This document shows, piece after piece, positions 28,816 to 38,842 of a DNA stretch of 64,000 nt. Location: assembly GCF_029760915.1 (NCBI RefSeq), contig NZ_CP121685.1:2877001-2941000 (forward strand), given 5' to 3'. Origin of the DNA: Olleya sp. YS. GTDB lineage: Bacteria > Bacteroidota > Bacteroidia > Flavobacteriales > Flavobacteriaceae. The stretch's first letter is position 1, and the number at the start of each line of letters is the position of its first letter. The notes below the pieces were generated by a model. It saw only the letters and a list, made by a program, of their open reading frames with translations. It made no database searches and had not been told where the DNA came from. The position numbers and the translations under genes were made by a program.

Positions 28816-31800
28816 ATGCTAAATAAAAGCATCAAATTTTTAATAGAAAACAAACTCGTTGCAGTTTTACTACTTGTCCTTTTCGTAGGATGGGGAACTG
28901 TTAATGCACCATTTAATTGGGATACAGGTTTTTTACCAAGTAATCCTGTAGCTGTAGATGCAATTCCAGATATAGGTGAAAACCAACAAATTGTATTTAC
29001 GAAATGGGACGGTCGTTCACCACAAGATATTGAAGATCAAATTACTTATCCATTAACCACATCATTGTTGGGTATTCCTGGAGTAAAAACCATACGCAGC
29101 TCGTCTATGTTTGGCTTTTCAAGTATCTATATCATTTTTGAAGAAGACATAGAGTTTTACTGGAGTAGAAGTCGTATTCTCGAAAAACTCAATTCATTAC
29201 CAAGTGGTTTATTGCCTGAAGGTGTTAATCCTGCATTGGGTCCAGATGCTACAGGATTAGGTCAAATATTTTGGTACACTCTTGAAGGTCGTGACGAAAA
29301 CGGAAACGTTACTGGCGGATGGGATTTACACGAATTACGAAGCATTCAAGATTACTATGTAAAATATGCATTATCCTCTGCTAGTGGTGTGTCTGAAGTT
29401 GCATCCATTGGTGGTTATGTACAGGAATACCAAGTGGATGTAAACCCAGAATTAATGCGTCAATATAATATTGGTTTGCACCATATTGTTAAAGCAGTTA
29501 AAGAAAGTAACCGAGATATTGGAGCACAAACATTAGAAATCAATCAAGTCGAATATTTAGTACGTGGTTTGGGTTATGTGAAATCCATAGCAGACATCGA
29601 AAATGCAGTTATAACTTCAGAAGATTACACAGCTATCAAAATTAAAGATGTGGCAAAAGTGTCTTTAGGTCCTGCAACAAGACGTGGTATTTTAGATAAA
29701 GAAGGTGCAGAAGTGGTTGGTGGTGTTGTAGTAGCACGTTATGGTGCTAACCCAATGGAAGTGATTAATAATGTAAAAGCCAAAATAAACGAATTAAGCG
29801 CAGGACTACCTACAAAAACATTAGCAGATGGTAGAACATCACAAGTAACAATAGTACCATTTTACGACCGTACAGAATTGATTCAAGAAACATTAGGTAC
29901 ACTAAATGAGGCCTTAACATTAGAGATACTCATTACCATTTTGGTCATTATCATTATGGTATTCAATCTTCGTGCTTCCGTATTAATCTCTGGTTTATTA
30001 CCTGTAGCAGTTTTAATGGTATTTATAGCAATGAAACTATTTGGTGTAGATGCTAATATTGTAGCACTATCGGGTATTGCTATTGCAATTGGTACAATGG
30101 TAGATGTTGGTGTCATACTTTCAGAAAACATCATAAGACATTTAGACGAAAACGAAAACAAATTACCAATAAACACAATCGTTTACAACGCAACAGCAGA
30201 AGTATCTGGTGCAATCGTAACCGCAGTAATGACAACCATTATCAGTTTTATTCCTGTATTTACTATGATTGGTGCTGAAGGAAAATTATTTAGACCATTA
30301 GCATTCACAAAAACCTTTGCATTAACAGCTTCGATAATTGTAGCCTTATTTTTAATTCCACCGTTTGCAGCCTTTTTATTCCGAAAAAAGAGCATTCATA
30401 AACATTTTAAATATGCTTTAAACGGTGTTTTAATAGTATTAGGAATAGCAGCAATAATTTATGGATATTGGTTAGGAATCATACTCATCGCTTTTGGTGT
30501 CACAGCTTTATTAAATCTTCAAAACAAGATTTCAGATAAACAAGCAAACTTTGCCAACATCATCATTTCTGCTTCGGCAATCGTATTCTTATTAGCAGAA
30601 TATTGGCGACCGTTAGGAGTAAACGAAAGCATTTTCTTAAACCTCATTTTTGTAGCCATTATTTGTTTTGGCTTGTTAGCTGTGTTTTCATTATTCATTA
30701 AATTTTACACACGTATTTTAAGATGGTGTTTAGACAATAAATTATTATTTCTTTTCATACCTACAGCAATTGTCATTGCAGGATTTTTCATAATGAAAAA
30801 TACAGGTAAAGAGTTTATGCCATCATTAAACGAGGGTTCTTTTCTATTAATGCCTACCTCTATGCCTCATTCAGGTGTGGAAGAAAACAAACGTGTTTTG
30901 CAGCAATTGGATATGGCTGTTGCCAGTATTCCAGAAATTAAAACCGTTGTAGGTAAGGCAGGTAGAACGGAATCTGCTTTAGATCCTGCACCATTATCAA
31001 TGTATGAAAATATCATTCAATACAAACCTGAATATATGCTGAATGATAAAGGAGAACGTCAGTGTTTCAAAGTCAATGAAGATGGATTATATCAATTAAA
31101 AGATGGTCGTTTAATTCACAATGAAAATATAGCTGTCAGTTCGGGCGCAGTCGAGAACAATGCGTTTATAAAGTCAACTTTATTAAATATAGAAAGGTCT
31201 CAATTAATCCCAGACGATGATGGCGAGTTTTACCGAAACTGGCGACCAGAAATACAATCACCAGACGACATTTGGAACGAAATCGTTAAAGTCACTAAAA
31301 TACCAGGTGTCACAACAGCACCAAAACTACAACCTATTGAAACCCGATTGGTAATGCTACAAACAGGTATGCGAGCACCAATGGGAATCAAAATAAAAGG
31401 ACAAGATTTAAAAGAAATCGAAGCTTTTGGAATGCAGTTAGAAACCATTTTAAAAGAAGCTGAAGGAGTAAAGGATGAAGCCGTTTTTGCAGACCGTATT
31501 GTAGGTAAACCGTATTTGCTAATCGATATTGACAGAGAAAAGATTGCACGTTATGGTGTAAGTATTGAAGAGGTGCAAAACGTATTAAAAGTAGCTGTTG
31601 GTGGCATGTCATTAACCCAAACCGTTGAAGGTCGTGAGCGTTATGGTGTACGTGTGCGTTACCCAAGAGAATTACGAGCAAATCCAACAGACTTACAACA
31701 GATTTATGTGCCAGTTGAAAAAGGCAGCCCTGTTCCATTAAGCGAATTGGCAACTATTCGTTACGAACAAGGTCCACAAGTGATAAAAAGTGAAGATACC

Positions 31801-32556
31801 TTTTTAGTAGGCTATGTGTTGTTTGATAAACAAGATGGCCATGCAGAAGTCAATGTAGTTGAAAATGCGCAGGCAATTATTCAAAGTAAAATTGATTCAG
31901 GTGAATTAGTAGTCCCAAAAGGCATTAATTATCAATTTACAGGAACTTACGAAAATCAATTACGTGCCGAAAAAACCTTATCGGTTGTTGTGCCTTTAGC
32001 ATTGGCTATTATCTTTTTAATTCTGTACTTCCAATTCCGTTCGGTGGGTACATCATTAATGGTTTTTACAGGGATTGCAGTAGCTTTTGCAGGTGGCTTT
32101 TTAATGATATGGTTATACGGACAATCGTGGTTTTTAAACTTCAGTGTCTTTGGTGAAAATCTGCGTGATTTATTCCAAATGCACACCATTAATTTAAGTG
32201 TAGCTGTTTGGGTAGGCTTTATTGCGCTTTTTGGAATTGCAACGGATGATGGTGTGGTTATGGCAACCTACTTAACACAAACATTCGATAGAAATTCACC
32301 AGAAACTAAAAAGGAAATTAGAGCATCTATTGTAGAAGCAGGTGAAAAACGTATTAGACCGTGTTTAATGACTACAGCAACAACCATTTTAGCACTCTTG
32401 CCAGTACTAACATCAACAGGACGAGGTAGCGATATTATGATTCCTATGGCAATACCTAGTTTCGGTGGAATGTTAATCGCTTTAATCACCTTATTTGTTG
32501 TGCCAGTTTTATATAGCTGGAAAGCCGAAGTTCAACTTAAAAGAGTATCAAAATGA
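28816..32556 (+). CDS. cusA: CusA/CzcA-family heavy-metal RND efflux pump
   Basis: Inner-membrane proton-driven pump that sends metal through the CusCBA trench, 1246 aa. The fourth-helix motif reads GTMVDVGVILSEN, closest to CusA (GAMVDAAIVMIEN) rather than CzcA, which supports monovalent Cu/Ag. It is longer than the usual ~1040 aa because of an extra hydrophobic insert (about residues 530-610) and a longer periplasmic loop. The next gene overlaps it by 4 bases. ATG at 28816 chosen over an upstream TTG. Confidence 0.9.
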   Translation: MLNKSIKFLIENKLVAVLLLVLFVGWGTVNAPFNWDTGFLPSNPVAVDAIPDIGENQQIVFTKWDGRSPQDIEDQITYPLTTSLLGIPGVKTIRSSSMFGFSSIYIIFEEDIEFYWSRSRILEKLNSLPSGLLPEGVNPALGPDATGLGQIFWYTLEGRDENGNVTGGWDLHELRSIQDYYVKYALSSASGVSEVASIGGYVQEYQVDVNPELMRQYNIGLHHIVKAVKESNRDIGAQTLEINQVEYLVRGLGYVKSIADIENAVITSEDYTAIKIKDVAKVSLGPATRRGILDKEGAEVVGGVVVARYGANPMEVINNVKAKINELSAGLPTKTLADGRTSQVTIVPFYDRTELIQETLGTLNEALTLEILITILVIIIMVFNLRASVLISGLLPVAVLMVFIAMKLFGVDANIVALSGIAIAIGTMVDVGVILSENIIRHLDENENKLPINTIVYNATAEVSGAIVTAVMTTIISFIPVFTMIGAEGKLFRPLAFTKTFALTASIIVALFLIPPFAAFLFRKKSIHKHFKYALNGVLIVLGIAAIIYGYWLGIILIAFGVTALLNLQNKISDKQANFANIIISASAIVFLLAEYWRPLGVNESIFLNLIFVAIICFGLLAVFSLFIKFYTRILRWCLDNKLLFLFIPTAIVIAGFFIMKNTGKEFMPSLNEGSFLLMPTSMPHSGVEENKRVLQQLDMAVASIPEIKTVVGKAGRTESALDPAPLSMYENIIQYKPEYMLNDKGERQCFKVNEDGLYQLKDGRLIHNENIAVSSGAVENNAFIKSTLLNIERSQLIPDDDGEFYRNWRPEIQSPDDIWNEIVKVTKIPGVTTAPKLQPIETRLVMLQTGMRAPMGIKIKGQDLKEIEAFGMQLETILKEAEGVKDEAVFADRIVGKPYLLIDIDREKIARYGVSIEEVQNVLKVAVGGMSLTQTVEGRERYGVRVRYPRELRANPTDLQQIYVPVEKGSPVPLSELATIRYEQGPQVIKSEDTFLVGYVLFDKQDGHAEVNVVENAQAIIQSKIDSGELVVPKGINYQFTGTYENQLRAEKTLSVVVPLALAIIFLILYFQFRSVGTSLMVFTGIAVAFAGGFLMIWLYGQSWFLNFSVFGENLRDLFQMHTINLSVAVWVGFIALFGIATDDGVVMATYLTQTFDRNSPETKKEIRASIVEAGEKRIRPCLMTTATTILALLPVLTSTGRGSDIMIPMAIPSFGGMLIALITLFVVPVLYSWKAEVQLKRVSK

Positions 32557-33776
32557 AATATATAAAAACAATCTTTTTTCTTTTTTCTTTTCTCTTTTGT
32601 CTCAAAGGAAACGCTCAACAATTAGAAACATTAATTGATGAAGCGTTGGAAAACAATCCCGAAATTCAAAAATTCGAGTTACAATACAAAAGAGTTTCAG
32701 AAAAAGTAAATGAAGTCAACACCATTCCAAACACCGAATTTGGTGTCGGTTATTTTGTAAGTGAACCAGAAACACGAACAGGAGCACAGCGGTTTAAAGT
32801 ATCAGCAAAGCAAATGTTACCTTGGTTTGGTACAATTACCTCTCGTGAAGATTATGTAACCGCATTGGCTGATGCGAAATATGAAGACATCGTCATTACC
32901 AAACGTAAACTAATGGCTTCGGTATCTCAATCCTATTACAACCTGTATGCAAACCAAGCAAAACAGCAAGTGTTGAGTGATAATATCAAATTGTTGGAAA
33001 CCTACGAAACAATGGCATTGACTTCTGTTGAGGTTGGTAAAGCATCAGCAGTAGATGTATTGCGTTTGCAAATGCGACAAAACGATTTGCAACAGTTGAA
33101 AGATGTATTGCAACAACAGTTTTTAGCAGAACAAACGAATCTAAATAACCTTTTGAACAGGGAAAATAATGTTGCTGTTACAGTAGCTGATAGCTTAATG
33201 ATACCTTCAGAGGACTTTGAAATCAATACTAAAAATCTATCTGTACATCCTGAATTGTTGAAGTATGATAAACTATATCAATCCATAGAACAATCCGAAT
33301 TGTTAAACCAAAAAGAAAGTAGCCCTATGATTGGTTTTGGATTAGACTATATCAATGTGTCTGAAAGACCAGATATGAATTTCTCGGATAACGGTAAGGA
33401 TATTGTAATGCCTATGGTATCGGTATCAATCCCAATTTTCAATAAGAAATACAAGTCTATTTCCAAACAAAACGAATTGGAACAGCAAGAAATCAATTAT
33501 CAAAAACAAGAGCGTTTAAACAGTTTAAAAACGGTATTAGATAAAGCTATAAACGACCGAATTTCAGCAAGAATAAGTCATAAAACAGCAACAAAGAACA
33601 TCAAGCAAGCTAAAGATGCGGAACAAATTCTTGTCAAAAGTTATGAAACTGGCACTATTGATTTTAACGATGTTTTAGATATTCAAGAGTTACAATTAAA
33701 GTTTCAAATGAGCCAAATAGAAGCGGTTAAGGGTTATTATTTACAGAGTACTATTATTAATTATCTAATTCAATAA
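32553..33776 (+). CDS. TolC-family outer-membrane factor of the Cus system
   Basis: Outer-membrane channel of the three-part efflux complex, 407 aa. It has a signal peptide (GNAQQ) and two long coiled-coil OEP repeats (about residues 25-200 and 225-400) with little loop structure. ATG overlaps the cusA stop by 4 bases. The family and position fit CusC/CzcC. Confidence 0.88.
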   Translation: MKYIKTIFFLFSFLFCLKGNAQQLETLIDEALENNPEIQKFELQYKRVSEKVNEVNTIPNTEFGVGYFVSEPETRTGAQRFKVSAKQMLPWFGTITSREDYVTALADAKYEDIVITKRKLMASVSQSYYNLYANQAKQQVLSDNIKLLETYETMALTSVEVGKASAVDVLRLQMRQNDLQQLKDVLQQQFLAEQTNLNNLLNRENNVAVTVADSLMIPSEDFEINTKNLSVHPELLKYDKLYQSIEQSELLNQKESSPMIGFGLDYINVSERPDMNFSDNGKDIVMPMVSVSIPIFNKKYKSISKQNELEQQEINYQKQERLNSLKTVLDKAINDRISARISHKTATKNIKQAKDAEQILVKSYETGTIDFNDVLDIQELQLKFQMSQIEAVKGYYLQSTIINYLIQ

Positions 33777-33779
33777 AAA

Positions 33780-34511
33780 ATGACACATACATATAAAATA
33801 ACAGGAATGACCTGTGGCAGTTGCAAAGCTTCTGTAGAAAAAAGTTTAGAAAGCATTGACAATGTGACTAATGTTGAAGTTAATCTCGAAAAAGGAGAAG
33901 CTGAAGTTACAATGAGTAGCCACGTTGCTACAGAAACACTGAAAAAAGCGTTATCTGAAAAATATACACTATCTGAAAAGAAAGAAAAGAATGTGTTTGC
34001 TTCTTCAAGTATGTCGGCAATGCCAATGGAAGAAGAAAAAAGCAAACTACAGCAATTAAAGCCCTTACTACTAATCATCTTTTATATAGCAACCGCAAGT
34101 GTATTATTGCATTATAAAGATTGGAGTTGGAGTGCTTTTATGCTCGATTTTATGGGCTTATTCTACATCGTGTTTAGCTTTTTCAAAATGTTAGATTTAA
34201 AAGGCTTTCCAGAATCATTTAAAATGTACGACCCATTAGCAAAACGAGTCCCTGCTTATGGTTGGGTATATCCTTTTATCGAAACAGCTTTAGGATTAAT
34301 GTTTTTAATGCGCTTTAAAGTAGAAATTGCTTTAATAATAACACTTGTTGTTTTAGGTATTACAACTGTTGGAGTTACTAAAACATTATTGGATAAAAAA
34401 TCGATTAGATGTGCTTGTTTAGGTACAGCTCTGAAACTTCCTATGACAGAAGCCACTTTTATTGAGAATGCCATTATGATTGTAATGGCAGTATTAATGC
34501 TAATAAATTAA
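33780..34511 (+). CDS. HMA domain fused to a MauE/DoxX-like membrane protein
   Basis: A 243-aa protein with an N-terminal HMA metallochaperone fold (GMTCGSCKASVEKS, residues 1-70) followed by about four hydrophobic helices of the MauE/DoxX redox-associated type, including FPESFKMYDPLAKRVPAYGW and a Cys-containing IRCACLGTALKLP. It may pass copper or electrons at the inner membrane. Fusions like this occur in Bacteroidota copper clusters. It follows the TolC gene after 3 bases. Confidence 0.82.
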   Translation: MTHTYKITGMTCGSCKASVEKSLESIDNVTNVEVNLEKGEAEVTMSSHVATETLKKALSEKYTLSEKKEKNVFASSSMSAMPMEEEKSKLQQLKPLLLIIFYIATASVLLHYKDWSWSAFMLDFMGLFYIVFSFFKMLDLKGFPESFKMYDPLAKRVPAYGWVYPFIETALGLMFLMRFKVEIALIITLVVLGITTVGVTKTLLDKKSIRCACLGTALKLPMTEATFIENAIMIVMAVLMLIN

Positions 34512-34537
34512 ATAATAACCACTAAAATTTTAAAAAT

Positions 34538-35029
34538 ATGAACACGCAAGAACACAAAAACAACGAAAATGGAATGAGTAATTACACGAAGTTTTTTTTA
34601 ATGTTAGGCTCATCATTCATAGCAATGTATATCACAATGTATTTAAACACCTATGAATTTGACCACGTATGGTTTAGTCTCACACGTTTTTATATGGTTT
34701 GTTTGGGTATTGCCACAATGGCTTTGATTATGTTCTTTTTTATGAAAAATATGTACAAGAATAAAAAGAAAAATATGGGTATAGTCATAGGTAGTATTGC
34801 ACTATTTGCAATTGCTTTAGGATTAGTACGTGACCAAAAATCAACTGTTGGAGATGTTCTATGGATGAAAGCTATGATACCACATCATTCCATAGCAATA
34901 TTAACAAGTGAAAGAGCAGACATAAAAGACCCAGAAGTCAAGAAGTTGGCAGAGGATATTATTAAAGCACAGAAGAAGGAGATAGAAGAAATGAAAGTAA
35001 TGATAAATCGTTTACAGAATGAAAAATAA
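34538..35029 (+). CDS. DUF305 domain protein
   Basis: A 163-aa membrane protein with three hydrophobic segments and a soluble end holding the DUF305 signature MIPHHSIAILTSERADI, a likely His-based metal site. DUF305 proteins are periplasmic four-helix proteins often linked to copper resistance. The gene overlaps cusB by 11 bases, so it belongs to the same transcript. Confidence 0.82.
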   Translation: MNTQEHKNNENGMSNYTKFFLMLGSSFIAMYITMYLNTYEFDHVWFSLTRFYMVCLGIATMALIMFFFMKNMYKNKKKNMGIVIGSIALFAIALGLVRDQKSTVGDVLWMKAMIPHHSIAILTSERADIKDPEVKKLAEDIIKAQKKEIEEMKVMINRLQNEK

Positions 35030-36791
35030 TAAAACAGTCATATACATAGGATTACTCGCAGTAGGTTTGCTTTTGGGTTGGTTACTTTTTGGTAGTTCAT
35101 CAAACGAAGAGACAGAACATAATCACAATGAAGTTTCAGAAACCAATCAAATGTGGACCTGTTCAATGCATCCACAAATTATGCAACCAGAACCAGGTGA
35201 TTGTCCTATTTGTGGAATGGATTTAATTCCTGCCGAAAGTGGAAGTGATGGCCTGTTAGCAGACCAATTCAAATTAACCGAAAATGCGATGGCTTTAGCC
35301 AATATTCAAACAACTGTTGTAGGCAAAGGAAATGTTGATGGCAACACCCTTAAATTATCTGGTAAAATTGCTGAAAACGAAGAAGCTAATGCAGTACAAG
35401 TCAGTTATTTTTCGGGTAGAATAGAACGTTTGAATATCAGTTTTACAGGAGAAGAAGTCCGTAAAGGTCAATTACTAGCAACCATTTATTCGCCAGAATT
35501 GTATGCAGCACAACAAGAGTTAATTACAGCATCGTCTTTAAAGGAATCTCAACCTGCATTGTACAAAGCGGTTCGTAATAAATTGAAGTTATGGAAGCTA
35601 TCTGAACATCAAATCAATCAGATTGAAGAAACTCAAAAAATAAAAGAAAACTTTCCAGTTTATGCAACCGTTTCAGGTACAGTTACCGAAAAATTAGTAG
35701 AACAAGGCGACTACATCAAACAAGGTCAACCATTGCTTAAAATTGCAAATCTCAATACGGTTTGGGCAAACTTTGATGTATATGAAAATCAAATCGATTT
35801 ATTTAAAAAGGGACAAGAAGTTTTAGTGACTACAAACGCTTATGCTAATAAGGAATTTAAAGGGAAAGTAGATTTCATTGAACCAATATTAAATACCAAA
35901 ACAAGAACAGTAAGCTTACGTGTGGTGCTTAATAATAAAAACGATGTATTTAAACCAGGAATGTTTGTAACCGCCAATATTGAACGAGTTTCAAGAAGTA
36001 ATGATGAGGTATTAACAATCCCAGCATCTGCTGTACTTTGGACAGGTGAACGTTCTGTTGTCTATTTAAAAACCAATCCAGACCAAACCGTTTTTGAAAT
36101 GCGTGAAGTTGTTTTAGGGAATCAAATTGGTAATGAATATGAAGTTTTAGAAGGATTATTTGTTGGAAATGAAATCGTAACTAACGGAACATTTACTGTA
36201 GATGCTGCTGCACAACTACAGGGCAAAAAATCAATGATGAATAAGCAAGATGGTAAAACTATGACAGGTCACGAAGGACATTTAGGTATGGATAATAATT
36301 CAAAAAATGAAAGCGACCATACTTATATGAATGAACGCTTAAAAGTGTCAGGGAAATTTCAAGAGCAATTAAAAGAGGTATACTATGATTACATCAATTT
36401 AAAAGATGCTTTAGTAAAAGAAGACTCAAAAGGTAGTTCAAAAAATGCAACTACTTTACTATCAAATTTGGGTAAGATAGATATGAAATTGCTTAAAGAT
36501 GAAGCACACAATCATTGGATGTCATTAATAGATGAGATGAAATCTTCTACAACTTCAATAGCCGGTTCACAAGACATTAAAACCCAAAGAAATCACTTTA
36601 AACACTTGTCTTTACATTTAATAAAAGCGGTTCAAATATTTGGTGTTAAAGAAAAGGTATATGTAGAATTTTGCCCTATGGCAGATAACAATAACGGAGC
36701 CTATTGGTTAAGTAAAGAAGAACAAATCTTGAATCCATATTTTGGTGACGCAATGCTTAAATGTGGTGAGGTTAAACAAACAATAGAATAA
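35019..36791 (+). CDS. cusB: CusB-family periplasmic adaptor with extra metal-binding domains
   Basis: RND adaptor of 590 aa. After an N-terminal membrane anchor comes a heavy-metal-binding domain (CSMHPQI then CPICGMDLIP, about residues 48-72), then the hairpin, lipoyl and beta-barrel adaptor core (about 95-410), and a C-terminal DUF3347-type helical domain with FCPMADNNNGAYW. The extra domains can capture Cu(I)/Ag(I) and hand them to CusA. The order cusA, tolC, HMA, DUF305, cusB is unusual but is seen in Bacteroidota. Confidence 0.9.
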   Translation: MKNNKTVIYIGLLAVGLLLGWLLFGSSSNEETEHNHNEVSETNQMWTCSMHPQIMQPEPGDCPICGMDLIPAESGSDGLLADQFKLTENAMALANIQTTVVGKGNVDGNTLKLSGKIAENEEANAVQVSYFSGRIERLNISFTGEEVRKGQLLATIYSPELYAAQQELITASSLKESQPALYKAVRNKLKLWKLSEHQINQIEETQKIKENFPVYATVSGTVTEKLVEQGDYIKQGQPLLKIANLNTVWANFDVYENQIDLFKKGQEVLVTTNAYANKEFKGKVDFIEPILNTKTRTVSLRVVLNNKNDVFKPGMFVTANIERVSRSNDEVLTIPASAVLWTGERSVVYLKTNPDQTVFEMREVVLGNQIGNEYEVLEGLFVGNEIVTNGTFTVDAAAQLQGKKSMMNKQDGKTMTGHEGHLGMDNNSKNESDHTYMNERLKVSGKFQEQLKEVYYDYINLKDALVKEDSKGSSKNATTLLSNLGKIDMKLLKDEAHNHWMSLIDEMKSSTTSIAGSQDIKTQRNHFKHLSLHLIKAVQIFGVKEKVYVEFCPMADNNNGAYWLSKEEQILNPYFGDAMLKCGEVKQTIE

Positions 36792-36822
36792 ATAAACACA
36801 GATAATAATTAAATTTTTAAAA

Positions 36823-37263
36823 ATGAAGAAAGTAATTTTAAGTGTAGCTGTAATAGTAGCTATGGGATTAACAAGTTGTAAAAACGAAACTAAAATAGTT
36901 GAAGAAACTATAACAACGGAAGTATCAAAAGAAATCGCAATGACAGATTTATCTTTTGGCGTAAGAGGTAATTGTGGTATGTGTAAAAACACCATTGAAA
37001 AAGCAGCCAATAGTGTTGAAGGTGTTACCGCTGCAAACTGGGATAAAGACAAAAAGAAAATAGATGTATCTTTCGATAGTTCTAAAACAGATGCAATGGC
37101 AATTCATAATGCAATCGCAGCTTCAGGGTATGATACTGAAAAAGTTGCAGGTAACGAAGAAGCATACGATGGTTTACCAGGTTGTTGTAAATATGACCAT
37201 AATATGGCTATGAATCAGTCTGGAGAAATAAAAGCTGATGACCATTCAAATCACGACCACTAA
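36823..37263 (+). CDS. HMA-domain lipoprotein
   Basis: A 146-aa probable lipoprotein (lipobox LTSC at residues 17-20) with an HMA fold whose metal motif is GNCGMCKNTIEKA. The C-terminus adds CCKYDHNMAM and a His/Asp-rich tail (DDHSNHDH). It should bind Cu(I) or a similar ion in the periplasm. It is the last gene of the metal run and is followed by a terminator. Confidence 0.85.
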   Translation: MKKVILSVAVIVAMGLTSCKNETKIVEETITTEVSKEIAMTDLSFGVRGNCGMCKNTIEKAANSVEGVTAANWDKDKKKIDVSFDSSKTDAMAIHNAIAASGYDTEKVAGNEEAYDGLPGCCKYDHNMAMNQSGEIKADDHSNHDH

Positions 37264-37271
37264 ATAACAGT

Positions 37272-37304
37272 AAAAGAGTCTTTTTCGGAAGGCTCTTTTT
37301 TTAT
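37272..37304 (+). terminator. Terminator of the metal island
   Basis: AAAAGAGTC pairs with GGCTCTTTT (one wobble), followed by a T run; it begins nine bases after the HMA lipoprotein stop. Confidence 0.75.
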
Positions 37305-37820
37305 TCCCCACAACCCAAAACCCAGTTTTTTCGTGCCTCAAAATCCTCTGTCTTTTGTATTGTTCCGCTCACCTAACAAGTTTAGCGTTTTTTTGTCTTT
37401 TAGGTAATAGCATATTACAGCTTTGGTTTTTCATAAAATCAAACCAAACAGCAATAAGCTATTCTGTTATTATTCTATCATAAAACCCTAAACTCACCCA
37501 AGCTATGTTACATAATGCGTAGTTATAGCAACTAAAAGCGCTATAACGGTCATTATGTAAAATATCCGCTATAGTCAACGCTCAATTTAGAACTTAAAAT
37601 CAAATTTAGAGCTATATTGAAACAGTAGTAAGATGAGGTAAGTTAAAATATTAGTTATCTCATTCATCTGCACAAAACCATCGTTAAGTCCAAGTATTCC
37701 TTATCTCAAGTCTTTGTTTGTTTCATTTCGTTAACAAATATCAAGTAACATACAGCTATAATTGAAAACCTTTAAATTGTGCTTAACTTGAAAATGCAGT
37801 ACATAATAAAATAATAGTAA
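37305..37820. other. Gene-free stretch between metal cargo and right-end genes
   Basis: About 0.5 kb without a supportable reading frame. It holds GTAATAGCATATTAC (37404-37418, 6-bp inverted arms) and the nested inverted repeat at 37508-37560. No promoter or RNA family was recognised. It could be remnant DNA at a cargo junction or a cis-acting site of element 1. Confidence 0.5.
37508..37560. repeat. Nested inverted repeat (possible hairpin or origin/transfer site)
   Basis: The outer arms TTACATAATG (37508-37517) and CATTATGTAA (37551-37560) are perfectly complementary. The inner arms GTTATAGC (37522-37529) and GCTATAAC (37540-37547) are too, giving a 53-nt two-part stem with small bulges. 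It is not followed by a T run, so it is not an ordinary terminator. Confidence 0.6.
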
Positions 37821-37855
37821 AAAGAAAAAGCCCTATGATACAAAACCATAGGACT
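37821..37855 (-). terminator. Terminator of the 249-aa gene
   Basis: On the minus strand CCTATGG-type arms (37832-37837 with 37847-37852) are followed by a run of Ts, 30 bases past the gene's stop. Confidence 0.6.
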
Positions 37856-37883
37856 CTTTCAGCTTCAAAGGTCAGAATGAAAC

Positions 37884-38633
37884 TTATGCTACTTCTACGA
37901 TATTTAAAACGTTATATGCGCCATTTTTAAGCGGATATTGAACACCGTTAATCTCTTGAAAGAACTCAACCAAAAGCAAGTAAATATCGTTTCCTGTACC
38001 TGTTGGCACACCTGCTGGAGTTAGTGTTTGCGATGCAGAAGTCGAATCAATTGCAATATTTACAGTCGGACTGTACTCAATCGCATTATCTGTAGTATCG
38101 AAGTCAACTTTTAGATAAGCCGATGTAAAACTAACGTGAGTCGCACCACTTGGATAAGCAATATCGTTTGTTGGTGTTAAATTTGGGATTGAAATTTCAC
38201 CTGTAGAACCATCAACACTAAAAGGAACAAATAAAACAGCACTTAAAATAGCTCTATTATTGAAATCAAAGCCTTTTAAAGCAGCTTTACCCTCTGGTGT
38301 TGCTAATCCTGTAGCTACATTTCTTTCGCCTCTTATAGAACTTGTATCAAAGTTCTTAATTTTTGTCATTACTTGCGTAACACGACTTGAAACACGATTA
38401 TCTTTTGCTTTAATCATTAAGTTTCTTGCAGAAGTTCTTAACAACTTACCAGAAGATGCAGAACTTCCAAATTCAGAACCATTTTCACGAGTACGCTCAA
38501 AAGCAGGATCGTTTTGAATACGCTCTTTTGAAACACCGCTTTTAGTCTTTACTAAATAGCCTTCTTTACCCTTGTAAAACGTCAAATTATCTAACGTTCC
38601 TTCGAGTTTAATAATACCTTTTAACTTTGCCAT
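37884..38633 (-). CDS. Conserved Bacteroidota hypothetical protein (249 aa)
   Basis: The N-terminal ~120 residues are basic and Ser-rich with LTFYKGKEGYLVKTKSGVS and ERTRENGSEFGSSA, a pattern I recall in many Flavobacteriia hypothetical proteins. The C-terminal half is predicted beta-rich, with no signal peptide or membrane segment. Function unknown. The shape (basic N-part plus Ig-like C-part) recalls small structural proteins of phages, but nothing else phage-like is near. It faces away from the 62-aa gene. Confidence 0.7.
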   Translation of the reverse strand: MAKLKGIIKLEGTLDNLTFYKGKEGYLVKTKSGVSKERIQNDPAFERTRENGSEFGSSASSGKLLRTSARNLMIKAKDNRVSSRVTQVMTKIKNFDTSSIRGERNVATGLATPEGKAALKGFDFNNRAILSAVLFVPFSVDGSTGEISIPNLTPTNDIAYPSGATHVSFTSAYLKVDFDTTDNAIEYSPTVNIAIDSTSASQTLTPAGVPTGTGNDIYLLLVEFFQEINGVQYPLKNGAYNVLNIVEVA

Positions 38634-38796
38634 AACAATACGTTTTTTAATGATGAATAATCAAATATACGTGCTATAAAGCATCAATGTTTATAAGCAC
38701 TTCCGTACTGTTTACAACTTGCCAAAACTTCCGAAATAGATAGTTTTTTCACTGCGATAATTGTCGTATATTGTATATAAGAGCTTTAGAGCTACG

Positions 38797-38829
38797 GTAT
38801 AGCTAAAGTATAGTTAGAGTATTAATTTT
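38797..38829 (+). repeat. 11-bp tandem repeats upstream of the 62-aa gene
   Basis: Three successive 11-base units starting with GTAT (GTATAGCTAAA, GTATAGTTAGA, then a weaker third) end 13 bases before the start codon. A possible protein-binding or promoter region. Confidence 0.4.
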
Positions 38830-38842
38830 AAATTTTGAGCCA

